Shown: positions 1 through 8,258, counted from the stretch's first letter. The stretch: DNA of 20,672 nt from Allocoprobacillus merdigallinarum (GCA_019117525.1 DWZO01000082.1:1-20672), one strand, 5' to 3'. Numbers and translations: made by a program. The notes: generated from the letters alone by a model not told the origin.

Positions 1-2
1 AT

Positions 3-104
3 TCTCATTGTGAATATTATTCACCTAACAAATATGAGGAAAAATACAGATTAGCACAAACTAACCAAAATAAAACATCTTTTATTACAAATTCTGTAAT
101 TTAA
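3..104 (+). CDS. C-terminal end of an unidentified protein (partial)
   Basis: The reading frame that opens at base 3 stays open to a TAA at 102-104 and encodes about 33 residues (begins SHCEYYSPNKYEEKY, ends TNSVI). Codon use looks like that of the neighbouring genes, so it may be the tail of a gene that starts outside the window. I do not recognise the family. The frame continues after the stop as VVRNLD. An RNLD motif is common in the N-terminal half of TnpB, so this stretch could instead be scrambled TnpB N-terminal sequence. Which of the two is correct cannot be settled here. Confidence 0.25.
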   Translation, partial: SHCEYYSPNKYEEKYRLAQTNQNKTSFITNSVI

Positions 105-121
105 GTTGTCCGAAATCTTGA

Positions 122-892
122 CATAGTACCAGCAATTCCATCAAGTTCAATAATGGGTATATTACACTGCCTAAGATTGGTATTGTTAAATCAAAGAACA
201 AATGCATCCCGCAGGGAAGAATTGTCAATGCGACTGTCACTCAGGAACCATCAGAGAGATATTATGTATCTTTATGCTGCAGAGATGTTGATATGAAACA
301 ATATCCAAATAGCAACAAGTCTACAGGCATTGACATGGGCATCTCTCACTTCTGTACATTTGACGATGGAGTGAAGATAGACAACCATAAGTATCTTGCC
401 AAGTCGCTGAAGAAACTTGCCAGACTCCAGAAACAGCTTTCTCGAAAGCCAAGAGGAAGCCATAACTGGGATAAGGCACGTATCAAAGTGGCGAGAATGC
501 ATGAACATATCTATAACCAGAGAAACGATTTTCTCCATAAGCTGTCAACGGACATCGTCAAGCAGAACAGTATCATCTGCATAGAGGATTTGGATATCCA
601 GTCCATGCAGAATAATCAGTATATTGCAAGAGATGTTGCCGATGTATCATGGAGCAGATTTATGAGTATGCTGGAATACAAGTCTGCATGGCATGGAAGA
701 ACTGTTGTCAAGATAGACAGATACTTTGCCAGCTCACAGACATGTCATGAATGTGGCTATAAGCATGCTGATGTCAAGAATCTCAATATCAGAAGATGGA
801 CGTGCCCTGAATGTGGTACTGTTCATGACAGGGATGTGAATGCTGCCATCAACATATTAAGAGAAGGGCAAAGACTTCTTCTCTTGCAGTAG
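122..892 (+). pseudogene. tnpB: Truncated TnpB (IS200/IS605-family OrfB), RuvC and zinc-ribbon part
   Basis: This is the C-terminal part of the RNA-guided nuclease TnpB of IS200/IS605-type elements. The frame is open from 122, just after an in-frame TGA at 119-121, and homology-like sequence (SIKFNNGYITLPKIG) starts at once. The true start and about 100 or more N-terminal residues are therefore missing; the first ATG, at 293, lies inside the conserved region. Three RuvC motifs are present: GIDMGI (Asp codon 332), CIEDLD (Glu codon 584) and DRDVNAA (near 827-835). A complete zinc ribbon (CHEC and CPEC) lies between the last two. G+C looks higher than in neighbouring genes, which fits horizontal origin. 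No tnpA is visible. Full-length TnpB is about 370-410 aa, so this copy is probably inactive. Confidence 0.85.
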
Positions 893-1002
893 ATATATAT
901 TAAAATACTAGGGCAGGAACTGTCCGAAGTTACGCCTGTGGAGATGGATACTATGAAGTCTTTGAAGCAGGAAACCTCGTTGCTCTGCGGCGAGGTAGTT
1001 CA
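893..1002 (+). ncRNA. Right end of the TnpB element, omega-RNA-like scaffold
   Basis: The stretch after the TnpB stop contains the block CGCCTGTGGAGATGG at 932-946 followed by GAAGCAGGAAACCTCG, which resembles the right ends of Firmicutes TnpB elements, where the guide (omega/re) RNA scaffold is encoded. A 9-bp stem with G-U pairs (975-983 with 987-995, loop TCT) is followed by TAGTTCA. By family knowledge the scaffold overlaps the 3' end of tnpB and the guide is read from flanking DNA just past the element, here from about 1003. The 5' limit of the RNA and the exact right border are estimates. Confidence 0.55.
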
Positions 1003-1237
1003 TAGTTTTACAATGGAATTATCATCCATGCATAAAAAGACAGCTTTTATATGCGCTGCATGGAATAGTTCTCAAGGAACAATGGATGCTGTTAAGATGC
1101 ATTATGAAGCATTGGTTGATTATATGCATTTTCAAGATGTAGGAAGCATTTTAGCAACTGGATGTGGAACACCATCTATGACTTTGCGTTCACCTTTTAT
1201 GGAAAAAGCATATCAATTAGGGAAAAGTATCCAATAA
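1003..1237 (+). pseudogene. C-terminal fragment of a flavodoxin-like NAD(P)H/FMN reductase
   Basis: The last ~78 residues (MHKKTAFICAAWN..., ILATGCGTPSM, MEKAYQLGKSIQ, ending in TAA) resemble the C-terminus of NADPH-dependent FMN reductase / flavodoxin-fold oxidoreductases, which are usually 180-200 aa. The N-terminal flavin-phosphate-binding part is absent and the sequence immediately upstream is the right end of the TnpB element. The frame happens to stay open backwards into the insertion (an ATG at 938), but the residues encoded there come from the element. I conclude that the insertion disrupted the gene and that the 5' part lies elsewhere or was lost. Confidence 0.6.
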
Positions 1238-1263
1238 GGCTCTTGAAATATCGGGAGCTTTTT
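1236..1263 (+). terminator. Terminator after the reductase fragment
   Basis: A 10-bp stem including G-U pairs (1236-1245 with 1252-1261, loop AAATAT) runs into a short T tract. The stem starts inside the TAA stop codon. Confidence 0.7.
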
Positions 1264-1272
1264 CTTTATAAT
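1243..1272 (+). promoter_or_regulatory. Promoter for the NUDIX-HAD pair, nested in the terminator
   Basis: TTGAAA (1243-1248), an 18-bp spacer and a perfect TATAAT (1267-1272) lie upstream of the NUDIX gene. The -35 box lies in the stem/loop of the preceding terminator. Confidence 0.55.
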
Positions 1273-1297
1273 AAATTTAGTAAAGGGGCTGAAGAGT

Positions 1298-1783
1298 ATG
1301 AAATATTGTGATGAATGTGGACATGAATTGATTGAAAAACCATGTGGAATTGATGGGACAATGCCTTATTGTGAACATTGTCAAAAGTTTAAATTTCCAA
1401 TGTTTAATAGTGCTATTTCTGCTATTATATTCAATCCACAAAAAGATAAGGTATTGTTAATACAACAATATGGACAGGTAGATTATATTTTGGTAGCAGG
1501 ATATATAAATAAAGGTGAAAATGCAAAACAGACATTAATTAGAGAGATTCAAGAAGAAGTCAATTTGAAAGTTGTTGATTATATGTACAATGATAATGAG
1601 TATTATGCAAAAACAAATACGTTGATGCATAATTATGTTGCAGTGGTTGATTCAGAAGATTTTCATTTAACAAATGAAGTGGATCATGCCAAATGGATTC
1701 CTATTGATGAAGTCTTCAATGTTATGAAACAAGGATCATTAGCCCAATCCTTTGTGAAAAGATATTTAGAAAAGAGGGGTTGA
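1298..1783 (+). CDS. NUDIX hydrolase with N-terminal zinc ribbon
   Basis: This 161-aa NUDIX pyrophosphohydrolase would cleave nucleoside diphosphates linked to another group; the actual substrate cannot be read from sequence. An N-terminal zinc ribbon (C4, C7 and C25, C28) precedes the Nudix box at residues 68-90 (GYINKGE...REIQEEVNL), which has the metal-binding REx2EE core but Asn in place of the usual Gly near its end. The zinc ribbon plus Nudix layout recalls NudC-type NAD pyrophosphatases, but the protein is much shorter. The ATG at 1298 has AAAGGGG at 1282-1288. The HAD gene starts 2 nt after its stop, so the two are probably co-translated. Confidence 0.85.
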   Translation: MKYCDECGHELIEKPCGIDGTMPYCEHCQKFKFPMFNSAISAIIFNPQKDKVLLIQQYGQVDYILVAGYINKGENAKQTLIREIQEEVNLKVVDYMYNDNEYYAKTNTLMHNYVAVVDSEDFHLTNEVDHAKWIPIDEVFNVMKQGSLAQSFVKRYLEKRG

Positions 1784-1785
1784 TT

Positions 1786-2550
1786 ATGAAGAAAATATTT
1801 TTCTTTGATATTGATGGAACATTAGCGATACATGGTGTGATTCCTGAAGGGAATCTCAAAGCTTTAAAATTACTTCAGGATCAGGGACATTTCACATTTA
1901 TATGTACAGGCAGAGCACCATTCTATGCCCAAAATCTTTTTGGAAATCTTGTCAGTGGTCTGATTACATGTAATGGAAGATATATCATATATCAAGGAAA
2001 GAAACTGTATGGAAAAGCTTTTTTACCAGAAGAACTGTCATATTATTATGAAAAAATAAAATCATTCAATGCAGGAGCTATGTTTGTTTCTGATGAGGTT
2101 GCCGTTCCTTATTTATTGGATGATGCACAGATTGAAGGTATTAAAGATGAATATGGTTTACAACGTATTCAGACAAATGCTTCTTTATTGCCATTTTATA
2201 CATTTGATTTGTTTTATCATGATCTTCAACAACGTGATACACTGATACAGGCTTTTGATAAAGAATTGGTTATTAATGATCATGGTGGTCATGGCTCATG
2301 TGACTGTTCAACCATTGGTTTTGATAAGGGTGATGGTATTGCTTATTTATTGAAATATTTTCATATTGGTAAAGAGAATGCCTATGCTTTTGGAGATGGT
2401 TATAATGATCAGGCAATGTTTAGAGAAGTCGGACATGGTATAGCGATGGGAAATGCTGTAGATGTTTTAAAACAAAAAGCGACATATATTACAGATTCTA
2501 TTGATCAGGATGGTATATTAAAGGCACTACAACATGAAGGAATAGCTTAA
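1786..2550 (+). CDS. Cof-type HAD-IIB phosphatase
   Basis: This 254-aa HAD-superfamily phosphatase of the Cof/YbjI type probably dephosphorylates sugar phosphates or flavin/vitamin phosphates in the cytosol; the substrate is not determinable. Motif I is FDIDGT, with nucleophile D8 and acid/base D10. The C-terminal metal motif is GDGYND (residues 203-208), and a Cof-type cap domain lies between. I chose ATG 1786 over the in-frame TTG at 1780 because AAGAGGGG (1772-1779) ends 6 nt upstream of 1786 and the TTG lies right after that site. The gene follows the NUDIX gene with a 2-nt gap. Confidence 0.87.
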   Translation: MKKIFFFDIDGTLAIHGVIPEGNLKALKLLQDQGHFTFICTGRAPFYAQNLFGNLVSGLITCNGRYIIYQGKKLYGKAFLPEELSYYYEKIKSFNAGAMFVSDEVAVPYLLDDAQIEGIKDEYGLQRIQTNASLLPFYTFDLFYHDLQQRDTLIQAFDKELVINDHGGHGSCDCSTIGFDKGDGIAYLLKYFHIGKENAYAFGDGYNDQAMFREVGHGIAMGNAVDVLKQKATYITDSIDQDGILKALQHEGIA

Positions 2551-2566
2551 AGTTATTCCTTTTTTG
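2537..2566 (+). terminator. Terminator of the NUDIX-HAD pair
   Basis: AAGGAATA (2537-2544) pairs with the complementary arm at 2554-2561, followed by a T run. The stem overlaps the last codons of the HAD gene. Confidence 0.75.
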
Positions 2567-2593
2567 TACATGGAGTTTGATTTATGTTATAAT
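2564..2593 (+). promoter_or_regulatory. Promoter of the DUF2232-gdpP-rplI-dnaB operon
   Basis: TTGTAC (2564-2569), an 18-bp spacer and TATAAT (2588-2593), with an extended -10 TG at 2585-2586. It is the only strong promoter seen before dnaB. Confidence 0.65.
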
Positions 2594-2622
2594 AGCGATA
2601 CTTCAAAGGAAAGGATCTTTAT

Positions 2623-3534
2623 ATGGGAAATGTAAAAATAAGAAAAATGGTCCAAGGCGCTATGATTGCAGCTATCTTTGGTGCTTTGTCTATTTTCAAT
2701 ACGTATACAGGCAGTATGTTTGATATATTTATTTGTTATGGTATGGTGATTCCACTTGTCTGGTATAGTTATACATATCGTTTACAGGATGGTCTGTTAG
2801 TCAGTTTGATTGCGATGATTGTGATTATGATCACAGGATTACCTTTTTTTGCAATTTCATCATTTACTTCATGTCTGATTGGTGTTTTTTTAGGTGAAGC
2901 TTTAAAACGTCAGACTTCTCGATGTGTTTTGTTTTTGGGGACATTATCTCTTACATTTTTCAATAATATCTTGCTTTATGAAGTTTTTGCAGGATTATTA
3001 AATATGGATCTGATTGGTGAAATGAAAGAGATGTATATGATGATGGAAAATGTTTTTCCTTCCATCACACAGACTTTTCCTTTAACATCATTTCTTTCAT
3101 TAGCACCCCTTCTTTTATTGATTATGTCATTTCTGGAAATGTATGTGATTATTTTGTTATGTCAAATGGTTTTATCCCGTTTTCATATTCCTTTTCCCAA
3201 TTCGTTCCACATTGCTTATATGCATTTAAGTCGTCCGATAGGATGTATTTTGACTATAATGCTGGTTGTCAGCTATGTACTAGAACATATTTATGTGATG
3301 AATAATATTTATATCACTTATATATATTTGATCTCTTTATTAACTTTGGCTGTTGAAGGCCTTGCCTTTTTGTCATGGCTGGCTATTTTGGAAAATAAAC
3401 CACGCCTTATCATCCTGGCTTTTTTGGGTATGCTTATTCCATTTATCAATCAAATGTATGTTGTCATAGGAATCGTAGATATATTTAGTGATTTAAGAAC
3501 AAAACTATTGTATAATAAACATAATGAACAATAA
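2623..3534 (+). CDS. DUF2232 family membrane protein (YybS-like)
   Basis: This 303-aa polytopic membrane protein has about eight hydrophobic segments; the N-terminus (MVQGAMIAAIFGALS...) and its position directly before gdpP match the DUF2232/YybS family. The family has the fold of an S component or small transporter but no settled function. It is the first gene of the operon: its ATG follows AAGG at 2611-2614, and the next gene starts 11 nt after its stop. Linkage to a c-di-AMP phosphodiesterase suggests a membrane or signalling role, but that is inference. Confidence 0.85.
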   Translation: MGNVKIRKMVQGAMIAAIFGALSIFNTYTGSMFDIFICYGMVIPLVWYSYTYRLQDGLLVSLIAMIVIMITGLPFFAISSFTSCLIGVFLGEALKRQTSRCVLFLGTLSLTFFNNILLYEVFAGLLNMDLIGEMKEMYMMMENVFPSITQTFPLTSFLSLAPLLLLIMSFLEMYVIILLCQMVLSRFHIPFPNSFHIAYMHLSRPIGCILTIMLVVSYVLEHIYVMNNIYITYIYLISLLTLAVEGLAFLSWLAILENKPRLIILAFLGMLIPFINQMYVVIGIVDIFSDLRTKLLYNKHNEQ

Positions 3535-3545
3535 GGAGGGATACA

Positions 3546-5510
3546 ATGATCAAAAAGATATTACAAATCAGGAATCTATTAATGGCTTTATTGGTTGGAG
3601 AATGTGGTATATTATTTGGCTTATATCTTTTATTGAATACTCCGATATTGTTAGCTTTTAGTGTATATGCGCTTATTAAAAATGTTATTATTTTCTTGAT
3701 TGTTGTTTATATTTCTTATGTTTTAGAAAATAATCAATTAAGTGTTGAAGAAGTTTTAAATAAAGATGCTAAAAATGCATTCATATTTGGTGGTATTGCT
3801 TTAATTCAGTATGATGAAAATAGAGATATTGTATGGACAAGTGATTTATTGAAGGCCATGAATATTAATATTGTAGGGGTTAAGCTTTTGGAATGGCAAC
3901 CCCATTTGGCAAGTCTTTTTGATGATGAAGATGTCAAAGTGATTGATATTAAAGGTAAAAAGTTTGAAGCTTATATTAATCAGGGAACTAAGCTGATTTA
4001 TTTAAAAGATGTCACACAGCTCATGTCTTTACAACAAGATTACTTAGATCAGCAGGTTTGTATGGCTTATATTACAATTGATAATTATGAAGAAACATTG
4101 GAAAATGCTGATGAACCTAAGATGGCTTTGATACAATCACGTTCTAGACAAGTTATCGTAGATTGGGCATATTCCAATGGGATTATTATTAGACGTTTTA
4201 AATCAGGTGGTTACTTAGCATTTTTTAATGAACGTATTTATCGTAAACAAGTTGAAAATAAATTTGCAATATTAGATACATTTAAAGAAATGTCAAAAGA
4301 GTTAGATGAAGTGATGACTTTAAGTATTGGTATTGGTAAAGATTCTCGTGTTTTAAGAGAACTTGATGAAATGGCTTCTGCTGCATTGAATTTAACGTAT
4401 TCACGTGGTGGTGACCAGGTGGCTGTTAAATCTGGAGAAGATAAGAAAGTCAGATTCTTTGGTGGTAATAGTGATACTTTTGAAAAGAGCAGTAAAGTCC
4501 GTGCGCGTGTCATTGCACAATCTCTAGCAGGGCTTATCAAAAATGCCAGTCAAGTAATCGTGATGGGGCATAAGAATTCAGATTTGGATTCATTTGGAGC
4601 ATCACTTGGTGTGGCTAAGATAGCTATGGCTTATGGAAAGAAAACAACAGTCATTGTTGATTTTGAATCCATTGAAAAGAAAACCAAAGAAGTCGCTGTT
4701 TTGGTTAAAGCTGATTCACGCTATAAAGGAATGATTCAATCAGCCAATGAAGCAATTGAGCGTGTTGATAAAAACACCTTGTTAATTGTTGTGGATAATC
4801 ATAAATCCAGTCTAGCACTTTCTAAAGCTTTGTTAGAACGTGTCAAAAATAAGGTTATTATTGATCATCATCGTCGTGGTGAAGAATTTATTGAAGCACC
4901 AGTTTTAACATATCTAGAGCCAGCATCTTCAAGTACTGTGGAATTAGTTATAGAGCTTTGTGATTATCAAAATGTAGATTTGAAAATCAATGAACTGGAT
5001 GCTACAATAATGTATGCTGGAATGCTGGTTGATACAAATAACTTTAAACAGCGAGTGGGTGTGCGTACTTTCCAGTCAGCAGCGCATTTGAAAGAATTAC
5101 AGGCCAATGTGCCAATGGCTTATGAATTTATTAAAGATTCTTATGAAGAAACGTTGCAGCGTCTTTCTATTGCCCAGACAGCCTATCAATATCGTCCTGA
5201 TATTTTGATTGCCTGTGGACAAGAAAGCGAAGAATATAATTCTAGTTTATTAGCTAAATCAAGTAATGCATTGCTTGAAATTAGTGGTATTAAGGCAAGT
5301 TTTTCGATTGGTAGAATTTCTAAAACAAAGGTCGCTATCAGCGCGAGAAGTACCAAGGATATGAATGTACAGGTCATTATGGAAGCCTTGGATGGTGGGG
5401 GTCATTTTAGTATGGCTGCAGCACAGTTTGAAAATAAAACGATTGAAGAAGTACGTCTTTTATTAGAAGAAAAAATACAAGAATATTTAGATGATAGAGG
5501 TGAAGTATAA
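3546..5510 (+). CDS. gdpP: Cyclic-di-AMP phosphodiesterase GdpP
   Basis: This 654-aa membrane-bound phosphodiesterase hydrolyses the second messenger c-di-AMP and so affects potassium, osmotic and cell-wall homeostasis. Two transmembrane helices fall within residues ~8-62. They are followed by a degenerate PAS region and a degenerate GGDEF domain (SGGYLAFFNER). The DHH domain carries the metal ligands H342, D346 and D348 and the D440-H441-H442 triad. The DHHA1 domain has the GGGH motif at 617-620. Length and domain order are standard and no key residue is missing. A strong AAGGAGGG site precedes the ATG. The stop overlaps the rplI start by one base, so translation is coupled. Confidence 0.95.
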   Translation: MIKKILQIRNLLMALLVGECGILFGLYLLLNTPILLAFSVYALIKNVIIFLIVVYISYVLENNQLSVEEVLNKDAKNAFIFGGIALIQYDENRDIVWTSDLLKAMNINIVGVKLLEWQPHLASLFDDEDVKVIDIKGKKFEAYINQGTKLIYLKDVTQLMSLQQDYLDQQVCMAYITIDNYEETLENADEPKMALIQSRSRQVIVDWAYSNGIIIRRFKSGGYLAFFNERIYRKQVENKFAILDTFKEMSKELDEVMTLSIGIGKDSRVLRELDEMASAALNLTYSRGGDQVAVKSGEDKKVRFFGGNSDTFEKSSKVRARVIAQSLAGLIKNASQVIVMGHKNSDLDSFGASLGVAKIAMAYGKKTTVIVDFESIEKKTKEVAVLVKADSRYKGMIQSANEAIERVDKNTLLIVVDNHKSSLALSKALLERVKNKVIIDHHRRGEEFIEAPVLTYLEPASSSTVELVIELCDYQNVDLKINELDATIMYAGMLVDTNNFKQRVGVRTFQSAAHLKELQANVPMAYEFIKDSYEETLQRLSIAQTAYQYRPDILIACGQESEEYNSSLLAKSSNALLEISGIKASFSIGRISKTKVAISARSTKDMNVQVIMEALDGGGHFSMAAAQFENKTIEEVRLLLEEKIQEYLDDRGEV

Positions 5511-5956
5511 TGAAAGTGATTTTATTACAAGATGTTAAGAAAGTAGGAAAGAAAAACGATATTGTCAATGTTGCTGATGGATATGGACAAAACTTTTTGA
5601 TTAAAAACAATTTAGCCGTTTTAGCAACTGAACATGGGAAAAAAATGGTTGCTCAAACAAAAGAAAAAGAAAGATTGGAAGAGTTAGAAAATAAAAAGAA
5701 AGCTGAAGAATTAAAAGAAAAAATTGAAAGTCTAACATTAGAATTTAAGTTATCATCTGGGAAAGATGGTAAAACTTTTGGAAGTATTTCAACGAAAAAT
5801 GTTGTTGAAGAATTAATGAAAACACATGGAATCAAAGTGGATAAAAGAAAGTTCATTAATGCTAGACCCATACAAGCTTTAGGATATACAAATTTAAAAA
5901 TTGAATTGCATAAAGGAGTTATTGCGACAATAAAAGTTCATTTATCTGAAAAATAA
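5510..5956 (+). CDS. rplI: 50S ribosomal protein bL9
   Basis: This 148-aa large-subunit ribosomal protein binds 23S rRNA near the L1 stalk and helps maintain reading frame. The N-terminal domain opens with MKVILLQDVKKVGKK and has the L9 signature GYGQNFL with the LA motif at about residues 24-36. A long charged helix (KEKERLEELENKKKAEEL) links to the C-terminal domain, as in all bL9 proteins. The start codon overlaps the gdpP stop (TAATG), and dnaB begins 12 nt after its end, which is the usual Firmicutes order. Confidence 0.96.
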   Translation: MKVILLQDVKKVGKKNDIVNVADGYGQNFLIKNNLAVLATEHGKKMVAQTKEKERLEELENKKKAEELKEKIESLTLEFKLSSGKDGKTFGSISTKNVVEELMKTHGIKVDKRKFINARPIQALGYTNLKIELHKGVIATIKVHLSEK

Positions 5957-5968
5957 GGAGGGAAAAAG

Positions 5969-7339
5969 ATGGCTAGAGAATATCCCCATGATTTGGTAGC
6001 CGAAAGATCATTGCTAGGATCTATGTTGATATCAAGTGATGTCTGTCAGACTGTTTTATCATTAGCTTCAAAAGATGATTTTTATTTGGATAGCCATCGT
6101 ATTCTTTTCGAGGCTATGCAAAATATTTATGCTGATAATAGCCCTGTTGATGTCACAACATTAACATCTTATTTAATAGATAAAAAATTGTTAGATAAAA
6201 CAGGTGGTGTTGAATATCTTTTAGAATTAAGTGAATCAGTGCCAACAACATCTCATAGTGAACATTATTTAAAAAGATTAAATGAAAAAGCTTTGTTGAG
6301 AAGATTGATTAAAGAATCAACAGAAATTATTGAAAAAGCTTATGGAGATGTCGAAAATATCAATGATTTTATTGGTGAAGTTGAAAAAGATTTCTTGAAT
6401 GTCACAAGAGATCGTAATGCCGGTGAATTCCAAAATGTTAAATCGGTGATTCAAAAAGTAACAGATCGTTTGGTGATGTTACAAAAAGCAGATGGGAAAA
6501 TATCTGGTGTTAAAACTGGATATTATGATTTAGATAAATTAACATCTGGCCTTCAAAAAGGTGATTTGATTATTTTGGCTGCACGTCCATCTGTTGGGAA
6601 AACAGCTTTTGCATTGAATGTAGCTTATAATGTTTCTTATAAGTCAGATGAAGCAGTCGCTATCTTTTCACTGGAAATGCCAGCTGAGCAGTTGATTCAA
6701 CGTATTATCTGTTCAGCAGGAAGTTTAAAAGCTGAATCTTTGCGTTCAGGTTCTATTTTAAAAGAAAGCAGTGAAAGGTATTATGCAGCTGCTGATAAAG
6801 TCTCTAAATGTAATTTATATATTGATGATACTCCGGGTATTCGTGTTGGAGAAATTGCTGCGAAATGTCGTCGTTTAAAACGTGAACAAGGTTTAAAGAT
6901 GATTGTTATTGACTACTTGCAGTTGATTTCAGGACCGGCGAATAGTCGTGAATCTAGACAACAGGAAGTATCAGATATTTCACGACAATTAAAAATGATT
7001 GCCAGAGAATTAGAGGTTCCAGTTTTAGCTTTAAGTCAGTTATCTCGTTCCGTTGAAAAACGTGATAATAAGCGACCTGTTTTATCAGATTTAAGAGAAT
7101 CAGGATCTATTGAACAGGATGCCGATATCGTTTCATTTATTCATCGTGAAGATTATCAGGATCCTAAAAAAGAAGCTGAAACACAAGGAGCTACCGATAT
7201 TATTATTGCAAAACACCGTAATGGGGCTTTGGCTGATATACGTCTTGTTTTCTTAAAACAATTTAGTAAGTTTGCCAATCCAGCAAGATCAGATCAGCAA
7301 ATTAATCCATTAGAAGGTGTTAAAGATTTAAGAATATAA
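5969..7339 (+). CDS. dnaB: Replicative DNA helicase DnaB (DnaC in Bacillus naming)
   Basis: This 456-aa hexameric helicase unwinds DNA at the replication fork and recruits primase. The N-terminal DnaB domain (LVAERSLLGSML at residues ~9-20) is followed by a RecA-like core. Walker A is ARPSVGKTAF with K211; Walker B is IVIDYLQL. Further core motifs are SQLSR, the LRESGSIEQDAD block and KHRNG near the C-terminus. There is no intein or interruption and the length is standard. The ribosome site AAGGAGGG lies just upstream. It is the last gene of the operon and is followed by a terminator. Confidence 0.96.
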   Translation: MAREYPHDLVAERSLLGSMLISSDVCQTVLSLASKDDFYLDSHRILFEAMQNIYADNSPVDVTTLTSYLIDKKLLDKTGGVEYLLELSESVPTTSHSEHYLKRLNEKALLRRLIKESTEIIEKAYGDVENINDFIGEVEKDFLNVTRDRNAGEFQNVKSVIQKVTDRLVMLQKADGKISGVKTGYYDLDKLTSGLQKGDLIILAARPSVGKTAFALNVAYNVSYKSDEAVAIFSLEMPAEQLIQRIICSAGSLKAESLRSGSILKESSERYYAAADKVSKCNLYIDDTPGIRVGEIAAKCRRLKREQGLKMIVIDYLQLISGPANSRESRQQEVSDISRQLKMIARELEVPVLALSQLSRSVEKRDNKRPVLSDLRESGSIEQDADIVSFIHREDYQDPKKEAETQGATDIIIAKHRNGALADIRLVFLKQFSKFANPARSDQQINPLEGVKDLRI

Positions 7340-7354
7340 ATATCTGACAAAATG

Positions 7355-7374
7355 AAGGAGTTTTGACTCCTTTT
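7355..7374 (+). terminator. Terminator of the dnaB operon
   Basis: The stem AAGGAGT (7355-7361) / ACTCCTT (7366-7372) with loop TTTG is followed by a short T tract. Confidence 0.75.
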
Positions 7375-7407
7375 ATTTAAAAATGATTTTATAAAGGAGG
7401 AACGCTT

Positions 7408-7977
7408 ATGATTTTCACAACCAAAAGGTTAATTCTTAGACCGTGGGAAGAAAGTGATGCGCAAAGTCTTTTTCGATATGCCAGTGATCCTGATGTTGGA
7501 CCGATTGCAGGATGGCCACCCCATCAAAGTGTGGAACAAAGTTTAGATGTGATACGTCATGTTTTTAATGGTGATGAATGTTATGCGATTTGCAAAAGGA
7601 ATAGTCATGAAGCTATTGGGGCTATAGAACTAAAACTCAATGGGCATACAGATATGACTGAACGTGATGATGAATGTGAGCTTGGATACTGGCTGGCCAA
7701 ACCCTATTGGGGAAGAGGCTATATGCCAGAAGCTGGCAGAGAATTGATTCGACATGCTTTTGAAGATTTAGATATGAAGACTATCTGGTGTGGGTATTAT
7801 GATGGAAATACGAAATCTTTAAGAGTACAGGAAAAGCTAGGATTTATTTATCATCATAGTTGTGATGAAGTGCCTGTGCCTTTGTTGAATGAAGTAAGGA
7901 TTGGTCATACAAATTATATGACAAAAGAATCTTGGGAAAAGATGAAAGAAGGGATTGATAATGTTATTTCCTTTTGA
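7408..7977 (+). CDS. GNAT acetyltransferase (RimJ/RimL-like)
   Basis: This 189-aa acetyl-CoA-dependent N-acetyltransferase belongs to the Acetyltransf_3 group. It opens with the typical first strand (TKRLILRPW, W at residue 13) and has the acetyl-CoA-binding region ELGYWLAKPYWGRGYMPEA at roughly residues 90-110, then the NTKSLRVQEKLGF motif. The acceptor (a ribosomal protein, a small amine or an antibiotic) cannot be told. AAAGGAGG at 7393-7400 supports the ATG. The 3' end overlaps the next gene by 17 nt, implying coupled translation. Trp13 matters for comparison with the broken GNAT gene at 10471. Confidence 0.88.
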   Translation: MIFTTKRLILRPWEESDAQSLFRYASDPDVGPIAGWPPHQSVEQSLDVIRHVFNGDECYAICKRNSHEAIGAIELKLNGHTDMTERDDECELGYWLAKPYWGRGYMPEAGRELIRHAFEDLDMKTIWCGYYDGNTKSLRVQEKLGFIYHHSCDEVPVPLLNEVRIGHTNYMTKESWEKMKEGIDNVISF

Positions 7978-8242
7978 AGATGCACCCAATACAGCAACGC
8001 TGATCTGTTGTCATATTCTTGATCAAAATGCTTCCATTTTATATGTTTTTCATGATGAAGATGATGGAATGTGGCAATTTTTATGTGATCAACAACATAG
8101 TAGTAATGAGGCAAGGTTAGTTTCTCTTGAATATGTATTCCATTTAGATCCTTCCATTGCGGCTTTAAAAGATATGCCCTGTGGCTATTATGCACAAAGA
8201 AAGTCAAAATACGAGAATTGGATCATAAGTAAAAAATCATGA
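7961..8242 (+). CDS. Small uncharacterised protein, possibly DUF2185-like
   Basis: This 93-aa acidic, probably cytosolic protein has no signal or membrane segment. Visible features are FHDEDDGMWQFLCDQ in the middle, then the LDPSIAALKDMPCGYYA and KYENWI blocks. I associate this pattern loosely with DUF2185/immunity-like small proteins of Firmicutes, but I cannot assign a function. I chose ATG 7961 over the TTG at 7955 because AAAGAAGGG lies about 7 nt upstream. It overlaps the end of the GNAT gene (stop at 7975-7977) in another frame, so the two are likely made together. A terminator follows at once. Confidence 0.65.
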   Translation: MLFPFEDAPNTATLICCHILDQNASILYVFHDEDDGMWQFLCDQQHSSNEARLVSLEYVFHLDPSIAALKDMPCGYYAQRKSKYENWIISKKS

Positions 8243-8258
8243 TATGAAAGACAAAATA

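Noticed and set aside
938..1237. A 99-codon frame read as one protein
   Set aside because: It crosses the right border of the TnpB element; the first ~20 residues come from the omega-RNA region and only the part after ~1003 resembles a protein family.
4238..4540. 100-codon minus-strand frame inside gdpP
   Set aside because: It lies fully inside the well-supported gdpP gene, has no ribosome site and resembles no protein. Similar minus-strand frames at 5186, 5407 and 5653 were dropped for the same reason.
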